A stretch of DNA of 64,000 nt from Luzula sylvatica (GCA_946800325.1 OX326961.1:5310655-5374654); one strand, 5' to 3'. Counted from the stretch's first letter, positions 33,101 through 44,629 are shown. Notes: generated by a model not told the origin, from the sequence alone. Translations and numbers: made by a program.

Positions 33101-34665
33101 GAAATAAAGTTGGGTGTAGAAATTTTTCAAAAAACCTCAAACTTTTTTGGATATTGTAAACAAAACTATATTTTTCTGGAACTCCAAAAAGAATCTCTAC
33201 CAAAATTTTATTCTAAAATACCCATATGAGAGTTTAAACTAATTATGGATGATATTAACTATTTTCTTGACTAACGTACCCTTCTATTTTTAGAATAAAT
33301 GGATAATTTACATAAAATCGTTATGCATGTAATTATTTAATATCGGGGTTCATAATGCAAACGTCCTCCAGACAGAAATGTACTAAAACAAAATAAATGC
33401 GCAAAAACTTCTTTATGTTGCAGTCATGACACAAGGCGTGAATAAACTGTACAACCAAGTCCACATCCTTACACTATTTTAGATACTCATGATGATTAAA
33501 TATCATGCTATTTATGTTATTTATGTCATTGTTCGTTGTCGGTGATGTATGAAAATATAAAAAGATTATGAGGTCATAAATATGTAAATTGTCCAAAAAA
33601 ACGGATCATGTACAATTATCATATTTTTACTTTATAATCTCCAGATATTCGTATCATAACGATTAACACATTTCTACAATGAAAAATAAAAAAAGACTAA
33701 CACTAATAACACGATAGCATCAAGCATGGACAAGACTAATACCAGGGTTGATATGCCAACTTGATCGAAAAGAAAAGCGCAAATGATAAAAGTTGAAAAA
33801 AGCATAATCATTCAATAATACTGCTGTCAATTTCAATAAAAAATACAAACCGCAGACCAAATTCCCAAAAACACCGACCAAGATCACCGGAACAACTGAG
33901 CCCACAGCCCATGGAAAACAGAAAATGGACGAGGGAACCGCAAAGGCCGAAGAACAAACCAAGAAACCACCATCGAAAAAGCTCACGATAAGGTACTAAT
34001 ACAGTAAAAAACATTCGACTTTAAGAACTGAAGACAAACAAACTAAATCAATCATCTAATCGATACAAATTATCTCATCGTTACAGGGACACATGACTGT
34101 TGACATAAGAAGAAAACAGTACTACTAATTTTGTGATAAGCACGAAACCCTACGAACCAGCGAGCATCGAATGAAGACCCATTTTGTTGTTAGAATGTAA
34201 ATAGTTAGTCGTGACTCGTGATCGAAAAATGACATACAAACAATGTCATTATTTTGTTCTAGTTAAAACAAGTCGTGTATGCATGATGAAGTAAAATATT
34301 TTGTTGTTGTTAAAAGTAACAAACAGGTAGTACGAAGTAGGAAAGATATTTGCTATTTTGTAACTCGTATCATGTATCCACACACTAAAAAAAACATTAC
34401 GTTCATCCATGCATACTTCTCAAGTGCTCAAAACATTACATCCAAATTCAACTCATTTGCCAAAAAAGATATTCTCCATTCAATCTTCAAGTGCATACAA
34501 AACAGAAGACATACACGATTCAATCCTTACGTCAATACACACAAATCAAACCAAAATAAAATATACAGCAATCACAATACACACACTACTAAACAACAAC
34601 AAAAAGTACTAAATAACGTGCAAAGTATCCAAAGAACAAAGAAAAAAAAACCAACAAAACCCCAA
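30181..34665. other. AT-rich intergenic sequence, no confident gene
   Basis: Both strands lack convincing coding regions. Two spots stand out slightly: 33838-34000, where a GC-richer plus-strand frame is Lys/Pro/Thr-rich (for example KQKMDEGTAKAEEQTKKPP), and 34290-34660, where one strand is AC-rich and gives long low-complexity frames. Part of this may belong to the Helitron ending at 34699. Confidence 0.5.
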
Positions 34666-34668
34666 CAG

Positions 34669-34699
34669 ACCCGCGAAATTGCGCCGGGGTCAACGCTAG
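34669..34699 (+). mobile_element. Helitron 3' terminus (plus strand)
   Basis: A GC hairpin (CCCGCG, loop, CGCCGGG) is followed by GTCAACG and CTAG at 34696-34699, with T outside. This is the classic plant Helitron 3' end. The 5' end was not located. Confidence 0.7.
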
Positions 34700-35588
34700 T
34701 TTGTATTATTCTGGTATTTATATGATGTATTTGTATTGTTTTGGGCTATTAATATACCATTCAAACCATCAAAAATTCATATCTTTCTCATTTAAACTCA
34801 TTTTTTATGATTCAAATTTCTAAAATTTTATCTTTAATTGTGGAATTTATTTATGAATTTTATTATATTTTACAGATTTCGAATATTTTATTTTATTTGT
34901 AATTCATTCATGTTCTCCATTAATTAATTTATTCTAAAACTTTAGGTAGAGAAATTCTATGATAAATAAACTAAATTTATATACTCTCACAGCGGTGGAA
35001 GGGGGGATTACCATCATCTTAATTTCGAAATTTTCTTCTTCTTGTACATGATGCAGCAAAAGGCCTATATACGTGAGTATTAACTCAATCCGAAACATCA
35101 TAGCAAAATCTTGGTATTTTTCTGCGATGCTAAGTATATACTGATTAAAGAAAGTGAATTTGATTAATAAGGTGAATTTTAAATAATTTAATAACGAAGA
35201 TCAAATATACTGTTGATTAAAAAAAGTGATTTTATTATAATTTTCAATTTTAAGGAAGCTAGAACTTTTAAAATTGTTTTAGAATAATTTAACTTAATGT
35301 TTCCAACACAGCACCAAATTATGTTTTCTGAAATTTTAAAGTAAGTTAGGTCTAAGATGCAATTTTGTTTCCATCCTTGCAAAATATCAAACATAATGCA
35401 TATGTAAAGTCGAAATTATCATGTAGAAATTAAAGAAAATATAGAATTAAAATTTGCTCTTAAATGTTCTCTCAAACCAAACTTTAAGAATGGGAAATTT
35501 TTAACTTTTTCGATATTGAATCTGGCTCCCTTTCGCACCGGACCACACGGGCCCCCTTTTCGGGCCGACCCCCCAGAAATCATTTTTA
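34700..35588. other. AT-rich intergenic sequence, no gene seen
   Basis: No coding, RNA or terminal-repeat feature recognised; a short GC-rich patch lies at 35520-35580. Confidence 0.6.
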
Positions 35589-35603
35589 ATATTTATGGCA
35601 ATT
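35589..35603. repeat. 15-bp repeat, possible target-site duplication (left)
   Basis: ATATTTATGGCAATT occurs here and again at 42026-42040 directly after the A-tail of a LINE 3' end. The two copies could be the target duplication of that LINE, with the Mutator-like element nested inside it. This is an inference from one 15-base match. Confidence 0.4.
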
Positions 35604-35654
35604 AAGAAACAATGACCAAAAAAAAAGAAACACCGAATTATAAACAATGTTTGG

Positions 35655-35714
35655 ACAATAAAGTTACACACCACGCTCGTTTTACCACGCACCAAACCCG
35701 CATGCTGACGTGGC
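35655..35714 (+). repeat. Left TIR of the Mutator-like element
   Basis: 60 bp matching the reverse complement of 40159-40218 with one mismatch. Followed at 35704-35738 by an inverted pair GCTGACGTGGC...GCCACGTCAGC that could form a subterminal hairpin. Confidence 0.92.
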
Positions 35715-35987
35715 GCACACGCACCTGCCACGTCAGCCCAAAAGACTGTGTCAAAACACCAACCCTAAACACATTAATACCCGAATCCGATAAAAAGACA
35801 ATCTCATCCTTCTCCACGCTGACTCTCATCGTCGATTCTTTTCTCTCCGATTTCTTTCTCGAGCGCAAGAAGGGCGGCACTGAGCGGGCGAAGCGGCGGA
35901 ACTCAGCAGACGACGAGGCGGCACTGATCGTAGGCAGGGTTCTCCTGCCACTAAGGAGAAAATCTGCACACCTCGCTCTCTTCGATT

Positions 35988-36540
35988 ATGGAACCAACAA
36001 GGGGCGAGGCTGAAAGGAGCGAGGCTGAAAGTGGCGAGGCTGAAAGCGAAAAAGGTGAGACACCGCCGCCAGGTCGGAAGTAGAATAGATCTGTCCAACA
36101 CAGATGGGAACCCTCACTTACTGTCGGTTCATGAAACTCGGTTCTCTTCAAGACGGAGCGATCGAAAAAGAGACGAATCCTGCAATTTTTGTCGAGATTT
36201 TTGGTTGCTGCCTCCTTTTCATCAATTTCACTTTCCTCCAAAAATGGTACAAATCAAATTCAATTACTATCTTATATTCAATGATCTATTACTTTACTTT
36301 TCCTCAATTTTTTCGTTCAATTTCTAATTTGGATTTTATAATTTGTACCAAACGTATTCAAGTATGGTTTAGTGGTGAAGTTTCTTAATTTTGCAGGACT
36401 ATTCAATAGCCCGTTTTTTACCCGTCCTTCGCCGTCCCTTACGATCAATTTTGCATGGATCTCGATGCAAACAATTTGGATTACGAGTGCATCTGCATCT
36501 TCGTCACCTGTCCACGAGTCGATTATAGGTATATAAATGA
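35988..36540 (+). CDS. Possible second small gene of the Mutator-like element (two exons)
   Basis: From the ATG at 35988 the frame reads MEPTRGEAERSEAESGEAES, with a 15-bp unit repeated about three times. A consensus donor (AAAG/GTGAGA) near 36052 can be joined to an acceptor (TTTTGCAG) at about 36394. The join stays in frame and continues for about 47 residues to a stop near 36535, giving a product near 70 residues. It is preceded by CT-rich sequence near the left TIR and runs towards the transposase gene. I recognise no domain. MuDR has a convergent second gene (mudrB), but no sequence resemblance to it is claimed. Splicing is predicted by eye only. Confidence 0.3.
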
Positions 36541-37258
36541 TATATCATGTTTTGTAATATACCACTATAATTAATAATTTCTGTACACATCAACTCAAAG
36601 GTGCGAAGAGATGGTATGGACGCGTCAGGCTTACTAACGGAATCATTGTGACTATTGGACACGGGTTCAAAACCCAACATAAACTCTGAAGAGGCGCGGG
36701 CTATCGGGTACGGACAAGCAATGGAGTTCCTATCGGGTACAAACAAGCATCGTGGCTATTGGGGATGATTTACCTAAAATTAGGATGATTTTTGAAAATA
36801 TAGATAAATTTGATAAGTGTTTGTATGTTGTTTGCTTGTTTATGTATCCTAAATTTTATTTCTTGTTTGTATTTTGAAAATATTGGTAAATTCTGTAATT
36901 GTATGTATGTCGAATCATGCCGAAATATCATTATTTCTTTTTGTAACTGTATGTCGTTTAATTTCAATTGAAATGGTACGAGAGTAGAACAAAATCCAAA
37001 GTAATCAACACTTATTCTTTGAATTGAACAATAAACACTTATTATTTTTTGAACATTAAGAATCAACAGAACAAAAGATATTATTATTTCATCGTACAAT
37101 CACATCAAAAACCAACAAAAATTTATTATAACAGCAATCACAAAATAATTATCTAAACAAAATCATAATTAACAAAAACAACCAAATTATAACAGTAATC
37201 GCAAATTAATTTTCTGAACAAAATCATAAACAATAAAATTTGCTTAAATATTCTAAAA

Positions 37259-39702
37259 TCAAAAAAACTCGAACATATGTGGTTCCGAATAAATAGGACA
37301 ACTTTCTTGTGTCTCGAACACTTGATCATTTTCATCGTGTAATACACTATTCGAAACCACCTGAAATAGAAAAAGAAACAAATTTGGTACTAATTTAGGA
37401 GAGTTGATATTGTTGAAAATAAATAAATTAAAAAAATATACCTTTGACTTATTTTGCGTTGATGTTTTCTTCATCTTCTTCCTACGAATCTTGTCGACAA
37501 CTCCTTCCAACCTTTTCGTTGGCGGTTTACCTCTTCGACGAAGAGGTTCAGGATCAAGGATGTTTGTATCCTTGACTGAAGGGATGTCTCCATCTCCAAA
37601 AGAACACAAACCATTACGGGTAACGCCACCAGAACCCGTAGCAATCGAGGACCCGCTATACTTCTTTTTTAACATATCCAACAATTCCATAACCTCGAGG
37701 TAGTTTTCTTCGGAATTTTCTGCCAAATAAGCTACCTCGTCAGCTCGATTGCAGATTTTGTCATGTCGAATTGCTTCCATTGGCCTCGAAGAATTTGCAT
37801 AATTAATACGAACTTTGGTGTGAATCCTTTTGACGTCTTTCCTCCATCTTCTCAAAACATATTTCTCGGGTATCATCTGAACTCTCCTTTCTTGCCACGC
37901 CATGAGTTGATGCCTACACACCATTCCTCTATATTCAAACAATCTGCACACGCAGCTCGCTTCATTCGTGTCATTGTTATAATTAACAAGAAATGACACA
38001 CGTTTTGTTCTCTTCTCTTCTCCATATGTAACTAATTCTACAACCTCGTATTCCGTCAAAACATCACTCGACGTTTTCACAGCACATTCACAAGCAAGCA
38101 TTCCGAGAAATTCTTCTCGAAACTCATCTATCTTCGCATGGGTATAAACACGATGAAACTGCTTCTCTAATTCAACCCCAACAATTGTTGGGATATAAGA
38201 TTGTGAACATCTTTTATCCTCCGAATTTTCATTATTCACTTTCCTGGCCAACGCATTCTCATACTGCTCTACAAACTGTTTCAACGTGGTGCGATCGTTA
38301 ATGTAACCTTTGAAATAGTGATTCATACTCTCGCTTCTTTGAGTGGACTGCATCCCCGCCCAAAAGATATCATTCAAGAAAACTGGCACCCATCTCCTCC
38401 TCTCCATGTACAACACTTTTAACCATTCATTCTCTTCAAGGTTGTACTCCTTTATGAACACTTCCCATCCAATCTCAAACTCTTCTGCCGTTAATGATCC
38501 GAAAACCAAATTACGAAATGATGGTGAAATTGATTGATAGGCACCGTATTTTCCAAATTTTTCTGGCACCTTCTTCATGATATGCCATATGCACCATCGA
38601 TGACGAGTGTTCGGGAAAACCTCTTGTATAGCATTTTTCATTGCCATACACTGATCCGTAATTATCGCAGGAGGGGCACAACCTCCCATGCAATCCATCC
38701 ATGTCTTAAACAACCACACAAATGAGTTCGTGTCTTCGTGAGCTATAAGCCCACATCCCAATAATACCGACTGGCCGTGATGATTAACCCCTACAAAACA
38801 AGCAAATGGAAATCCATATTTGTTCGTCACGTATGTTGTGTCAAAGGTCACAACATCACCAAATTCCTTGAAAGCGGCCCTACTTCTTGCATCAGCCCAA
38901 AACACATTTAAGAGCCGATGATTATCATCCACCTCAATATCAGAATAAAATTCCGAATTATCGGTTTTCATTTTCTTGAAATAACGTTGCATTGCCTCGG
39001 CGTCTCCTTCTGCGAGTTGTATCGAGCGCCGCCACTTATTCATGAAATTTCGAAGATCACTCTCTACAAATGGAAGGTTCTCATGTCCGCCCGCCTGAAG
39101 CTGCATTGATTCATAAGTCTTGCTCAATTTAATTCCCGCTAAATCATTCAATAGGAGTTGCCTTTTAGCACGTGCATCGAGAACCCGATTACTCTTATAA
39201 AACTTGTACTTTCCGGGACTAACCACATGATTGTGTTCCAAAAATGCATTATTCAACCTCCATTTTTCGTCAAGCTGCCTTGACAAATTGAGACGAGCTT
39301 CACAACCTGTTTTTGTTTGCGGACGTGGTCTGGCAGAATTTTTTACCTTACTCCTCGTCTGCCCACCGTGAGTACATGCAAACGTTACATGCCTCAACAC
39401 TCCATGTTTATCTTTTCTGCTATTCATTCTCGCCACAGCAAATCCACGTTTTTTGGCATATTGCGCGTAATAATTAAATGCTTCATCATGCGTATCAAAC
39501 AACATACCCTCCTTCGGTTCTTCGTCTCCATTAATTTTCAAAGAGTCGGTTATCTCCATTTCTGAAAAATTAAAAAAATCAAATAATTTATGAATTCAAC
39601 CAGAAGAAAATAAAGAAAAAAAAAACAGACTATCTACATACCTACGGTATCATTTCCGTGCACTTCATCCTCATTAATTTGCAAAGAATCGGTTATGGCC
39701 AT
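37259..39702 (-). CDS. FAR1/FHY3-type MULE transposase, about 760 residues when spliced
   Basis: Exons on the minus strand: 39702-39642 (start ATG at 39702), 39561-37442 and 37360-37259; introns 39641-39562 and 37441-37361 have GT...AG borders. The 81-bp second intron is open, so unspliced reading would add 27 odd residues. Numbering from the ATG at 39559: FAR1-type WRKY-GCM1 zinc region about 15-112 (C62, C86, H109, H111); MULE DDE core with D240 (VVTFDTTY), D302 (IITDQ) and E410 (QRSESMN); C323/H326 in RWCIWHIMKK; SWIM finger C536-x-C538...C548-x-H550. A Lys/Arg-rich tail follows. All key residues are present. The first exon repeats the start of the second (MAITDSLQIN and MEITDSLKIN). Context of TIRs favours a transposase over a domesticated FAR1-related regulator. 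Confidence 0.9.
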
Positions 39703-39704
39703 TT

Positions 39705-40158
39705 CTGCGAAATTTTAAATAATCAAATATTTTATCAGTTCGATCAACACACAATAAAACTATATTATTTAATTCAATTATAAACTCGTTCAGAAAAAAC
39801 TGTGAAAAAAGATTAATTACCAACTTCTACGTTACAGAAAAAAAACAGAGTATTTGTTTACGTGTAGTGCAGCGAGAGAGAGAAGTACGGCGAGTAAGGA
39901 AGACTAGACGGCGGCGGCGGAGAGAGAGAGAAGGACGGCGAGTAATGAAGACTAGACGGCGGCGGCGGAGAGAGAGAGAGAAGGAGGTGAGGCGGCCTGG
40001 GGAGAAGGTGAGACCGTGAGAGGGAAAGAAATCGGCAACAGCGCCCCTGCCATGTTTAGTGTCCATGCGGGTCATATTTTCTTATTGGGTACGGGTATTA
40101 GTGGATTTTGGGTTAATTTTACACATGCTTCTGTTGCTGACATGGCAACAGCGCCCCT
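39705..40158 (-). promoter_or_regulatory. Promoter and 5' leader of the transposase gene
   Basis: Between the start codon exon and the right TIR lie a likely leader intron (39820-39705, donor GTAATTAA, acceptor TTTCGCAG) and two tandem copies of about 50 bp at 39887-39985 containing 'agactagacggcggcggcgg' and (GA)n. A palindrome GCTGACATGGC...GCCACGTCAGC (40137-40170) at the TIR edge may act in transposase or bZIP-type binding; that is inference. Confidence 0.5.
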
Positions 40159-40218
40159 GCCACGTCAGCATGCGGGGTTGGTGCGTGGTAAAACGAGCGT
40201 GGTGTGTAACTTTATTGT
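40159..40218 (-). repeat. Right TIR of the Mutator-like element
   Basis: Reverse complement of the left TIR with one mismatch (A/C at position 42 of 60). Confidence 0.92.
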
Positions 40219-40363
40219 GGGATACTATTCAAAATAATGATCGTTTTTGTTATGGATTGGCAATGAATTCCCATTGACATCAAAAAAATTAGACATCAAT
40301 AATGAAAACGATCGTTTGTCGGATACTATTCAAAAAAATATATTTGGACTAAATTTTTTCATA

Positions 40364-40369
<6 letters not shown>

Positions 40370-40458
<89 letters not shown>
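40370..40458. repeat. (TA)n microsatellite, about 44 units
   Basis: An almost pure TA run. Confidence 0.97.
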
Positions 40459-40461
<3 letters not shown>

Positions 40462-40579
40462 TGAGTTTATGTTAGTTTAGTGACGTAGTGTATTTTGTTA
40501 CTTAAATTATTTAAAACTTATTAAAAAAACTGTGATTTGTAATTTTGTTTAATTAATTTAAATATTAAATATAAAAAAA

Positions 40580-40690
40580 TAAAAATTCGCCGAGGTCCGC
40601 CGAGATTCTCGATTAATCCCGATTAATCATCCTTGGCGCTTGATGGTCGTCTGCCGACCAGCGAGCGCCGAGCGATTTCTGGAACATTGT
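40580..40690. mobile_element. hAT-like element end related to the neighbouring MITE
   Basis: The sequence 'gcgccgagcgatttctggaacattg' type end closely resembles the right end of the hAT MITE at 41401 ('gcgcctaacgatttttgtaac'). The partner left end was not identified, so this is probably a decayed or truncated member of the same family. Confidence 0.45.
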
Positions 40691-42025
40691 CCATTACCCA
40701 TAATATCTCAGAACTTGACAAAAACCTTCCAAGAAAACTTGTTATCAATATTACAAGCAATTACACAAGAAAAACAAATGATTATTATATTTAACATAAT
40801 ACGGAATATATGGAAAGACCAATGTAAAACAGTCTTTCTTTCAAGGTACAAACCCGAATCCGGTACAATGTGCAGCCATGGCCAAACCAAACAACCTAAT
40901 ACTACAGCCACTAAACCAGGAAGACATACAACCATTGTTCTAAAAATGCTCAGGCGCCGGGAAAACGCCCAGGTTAGCCTAGTCGTTTCTGTCTAGGCGG
41001 AATTCCGCCTAGGCCCGCATAATTCCGCCCAGACCACTTAATTTTTTTTTTTTACAATCCATTTTCTTTCTTATTTCTATTTTTAGTAATTTTATTTTGT
41101 GATTTATTTGAATTTGTATTAATGTCATTTTGTAGATTTCATGTTATAATTTGTTTGGACGTTGTTTTAAATAAATTAATATGTAGATTTAATGTTATGT
41201 TTTGTTTGGACGTTGTTTTAAATAAATCAATATACATTATTTTTAGTATAAAAAATTATAGCACAAATTATAATATATAAAAATTAAAAAAATGACAAAA
41301 ACTATGTAAAATTACAAATTCGTCTAGATCCGATTAATTTCCTCTAGGCGCTAGACGGTGTCCGTCCGCCCGACTAGCGCCTAACGATTTTTGTAACATT
41401 GCATACAACACACCCAAAAATTTAACATAACGTGTATGGTGGATGGATCGTGGACACAAAATGGGGAAGGGGGGACTGGATACATAATCAATAACAAAGA
41501 TAAACTAATCCAGTATGGTGCACAACCTGTCAAATCCAGTAGCCCAATGGAAACGGAAGCAATAGCGATAATAAGGGGGGAAAAAGCTCTCAAGATATTA
41601 ATTAGGGTACATAGAGGCTGAAATCTTATCTGACAATCTCTTATTGGTATCATATATTTTATATACAGATGACATAGAAGATGTAACGGACTGGAGAGCA
41701 TACGAGACACTCATAAAATGCAAAAAAGAGATAGCAGAAGATAAAGCTGTAAAGATGATCTACGTTAGCAGAAGACAAAACATACATGCAGACCTCGTAG
41801 CTAAAGCAGCTAGAATTCACAAGACCCAGGTGCAAGGGAACACATACCCACTCCAAATACCATCAAGAACTGGGATAGGCTGAATCTTCTTTAATTTCTT
41901 AATTTTTTTATGAGAGAATATGTGAGGTTCTGTAAGATCATTGTTTAAAAAGTAAGTCCGTAAAACTCTCAGATTTTATGATTTATTTTGTGCCTACGGG
42001 CTTTCACTGGCAAAAAAAAAAAATG
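40691..42025 (+). pseudogene. LINE 3' end with RNase H domain, interrupted by a hAT MITE
   Basis: Before the MITE (40691-40932) a plus-strand frame contains NIIRNIWKDQCKTVFLS, typical of the region between RT and RNase H in plant LINE ORF2. After it, 41436-41610 encodes VDGSWTQNGEGGTGYIINNK and METEAIAI of an RNase H fold. A frameshift near 41610 leads into EILSDNLLLV and then VSRRQNIHADLVAKAARI, the end of the domain. The fragment ends in an A12 tail at about 42012-42023, followed by the 15-mer also found at 35589. It is inactive because of the frameshift, the MITE insertion and 5' truncation. Confidence 0.75.
40933..41401. mobile_element. 469-bp hAT-type MITE with 8-bp target duplication
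   Basis: Ends read CATTGTTCTAAAAATGCTCA and, reversed from the right, CAATGTTACAAAAATCGTTA, both followed by GGCGC. The flanks are the identical 8-mer CATACAAC (40925-40932 and 41402-41409), the duplication size of hAT transposition. It has no coding capacity and sits inside the LINE fragment. Confidence 0.88.
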
Positions 42026-42040
42026 ATATTTATGGCAATT
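42026..42040. repeat. 15-bp repeat, possible target-site duplication (right)
   Basis: Second copy of ATATTTATGGCAATT, separated by two bases from the A-tail of the LINE 3' end; see 35589-35603. Confidence 0.4.
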
Positions 42041-42079
42041 GTATATTCTCTTTTTTTTGTGTGGAGAAAACCTATTTGT

Positions 42080-42108
42080 TATCCGATGCGAAGTGAGGTA
42101 TCCTCTAG
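42080..42108 (+). mobile_element. Degenerate Helitron 3' terminus
   Basis: ATCCGATGCGAAGTGAGGTATCC then CTAG at 42105-42108 and T outside. It matches the family word order of the terminus at 60985-61011. The hairpin is weak, so confidence is moderate. Confidence 0.45.
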
Positions 42109-43430
42109 TTATTTTTTAATTCTCATATATCATTTTAATATCTAATTATTTATATGTCATTAAATGTATTAATATATTTTTGTGTTATTGTTATATTATT
42201 TTAATTGCAATACATTACACTAGTATTAAGATCATTTTTTAGTTATAATTTATGTTACTATTGCTGAGGTATTATATCATTTTTTTACTGATTATACCCT
42301 TGCGTGAAAATATTCCTACATGTCATTTTTAATGTTTTAGGTTAATATTTGTTTTTCTGATAAAATATTGTTTTCAATTTCATATTTCATGAAATATATT
42401 ATTTTAATTACTAATGTGTGTTAATTTAATACTTCCAAATTTCCAATACACCAGTATGGAGAGTTCTGTCATACATTCTTTTTGCTTATTATATACTTAT
42501 TTTCAAAGATATTTTGAGTAATTATAAATTAATGAGTATTCATGATAATTTTTCAAGTGTATTTATCAATTATTTGTGAGTTAAATAATAAATTTGAATT
42601 GTTCATGAAAAAATAAATATTAAATTTTTTTTTTTATGATACATCATTATAAATATCCAAAATATCCTTTAAAAAAAAATTATGATAGACCTCCAATAAT
42701 ATATAATATAATCAAACTTACAATTATGTATATATTTGCCATATGATAACATGAATATCAATGAACCATCATTTAACACATCTTTCCTTTCCCGAAAAAG
42801 GTAAACGATTTGGTCTACCGTTTTGAATGTATCGTTTCCCAAAAAACAAATTTTGTTTAACTTATTTATCCATTAAAAAACCGGTTAAATTTTATTTTCC
42901 TATAATACCCTTTAATGATTGGAAGGCCACGATTATATTCATCTAAAAAGAAACAAAAAATTTAGGTATAGGGAAGAATGACTCGAAACATAAATCTGAT
43001 GAGTTGTCGAAGTACTATCTAAAAATGCTAAGAGCATGAATGTTGTGAAGATTCTCGAATATAAATTGATGAATTAGAAGTTAATATCAAGTATTCTACA
43101 TCAAAAAATAATAATAAAGGAAATCAAGGAGACTTATGGGTGAATTAATATGATGCTATTACTAAATAATACTAAAAAAAATTAAACACGAGCAATGGTA
43201 CATTGACAACAAAAATAGTATTTTGAATTGAACAAAAAAAATCATAAATTAGCATGAAAATTATATATCAGCAAAATCAGCATATTGACACGAAAATAAA
43301 ATGTTGACATCAAAAAAGTATATTGACACGACGAAACAAGCTTATTGATGATTAGGACTAATTTAAAAAAAAAAAGCCTTAAATTAGGAGTAAGTTTACT
43401 GATGATTAGGAGTAATTTTAACGTTCTTTT
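42109..43430. other. AT-rich intergenic sequence, no gene seen
   Basis: No coding, RNA or terminal-repeat feature recognised. Confidence 0.6.
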
Positions 43431-44620
43431 TTAGTTACTGATGATATATTAGTACAGAAAATGATATATTGACATCATAGATGATATAACATTACTTGAA
43501 CGTACATAGAGTCTATATACATTTCATACTAAGTATTATCGTTTTGTGGTAATATATTATTTTCAGTATAATATGTCTTTCTATGTTAATATTTCAGTAT
43601 AATTTGCTCTTAGATATTTATGGTATAATATATAATATTCAGGGTTAATTGTTTTCAATGTCAATGCACATTTTAATATTTCATATATTTTGCGGTGCTA
43701 GTACTATTTGGTTTTTTCAATATATTATTTCCAACATTAGTATACTAATTTTAGGATCAATGCATTATTGATGATACTAATATATTATTTTCTGGAGTCA
43801 TTATATCATTTGTAGTGTTAAACATCATTATTAATTCTAAAATGTTATGGTGAGTCGGTGACCAATGTTAAGTCAATATATCAACTTTATTAACAATACA
43901 CTATCTGTAATGCTCGTTCTTACTGTAATCATTTTTAATGCCAACATCCAATTATATCATTTTAGGCGTTGTTATACTATTTTCGATATTAATATATATT
44001 TTTCAACATTACATATATTGTTTTTAGAATTAACATATCATTGGTTATAGCAATATTTTTTTTGTGTCATTATACTATTTTTTTAGTGTTATACATTATT
44101 TTTAATGTTGACATATAGTTAGTGTTAAGTCGATTACTATTTATAATGCTTGTGTATCTTTGTTAGTGTTAATTGGTTGAAAATAGTTCACTGTAGTACC
44201 GCTATAGCGCGATATAGTGTTGTTTGGATGCTAAACGTTGCACGTTGCAATTTTATTTCGTTTTTAAACTCTCAATGAGTTTTTTGAATTGGACACATGA
44301 AAAAATAGTAAAGTATTTACAAAAATAACTAAAAAATAACTAAAAGAATGATTCATTTAACGTTACTTGCTATATTTATTTTAATCTATCATTTTTATTG
44401 CATACATACAATTTTGGGGGTTAATATAATATTTTTGTGAAAATATTGTTTACAATATAAATAAATCAGTTTCACGTCAAATAATATTTTAGTGCTAATA
44501 TACATGGTAATATTAGTATATAATTTAGATGCTAGTATATTATTTTGGTATTAATTAATATATTAATATATCAGTTTCAAAATTACTAATCTAATTTTAA
44601 GGTCAATACATGATTGATGA
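43430..44620. repeat. Degenerate AT-rich repeat field
   Basis: About 1.2 kb in which variants of the phrases 'aatatattattttcagtg' and 'agtgttaatatatcatttt' recur irregularly every few tens of bases. It looks like an old, diverged satellite-like array. A short 'gctatagcgcgatatagtg' patch near 44212 resembles hAT-type subterminal sequence. Confidence 0.5.
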
Positions 44621-44629
44621 TATGAAAAT

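Larger units (their letters stand above)
35655..40218 (-). mobile_element. Mutator-like element with TIRs and FAR1-type transposase
   Basis: Inverted 60-bp ends (35655-35714 and 40159-40218) differ at one position and start ACAATAAAGTTACACACCAC. Weaker inverted similarity continues inward ('aatacccg' and 'gacgtggc' words). Just inside each end is a GACGTGGC/GCCACGTC palindrome. The element encodes a FAR1-type MULE transposase on the minus strand whose 5' side faces the right TIR, and possibly a small convergent gene on the plus strand, the arrangement known from MuDR. A 9-bp target duplication was not found at these borders, so true ends could lie slightly further out. Apparent integrity of TIRs and transposase suggests an autonomous or recently active element. 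Confidence 0.85.

Noticed and set aside
34279..34725. 148-codon plus-strand frame rich in Lys/Asn/Gln/Thr
   Set aside because: Sequence is A/C-rich on this strand, all frames are low-complexity, and it runs into the Helitron hairpin.
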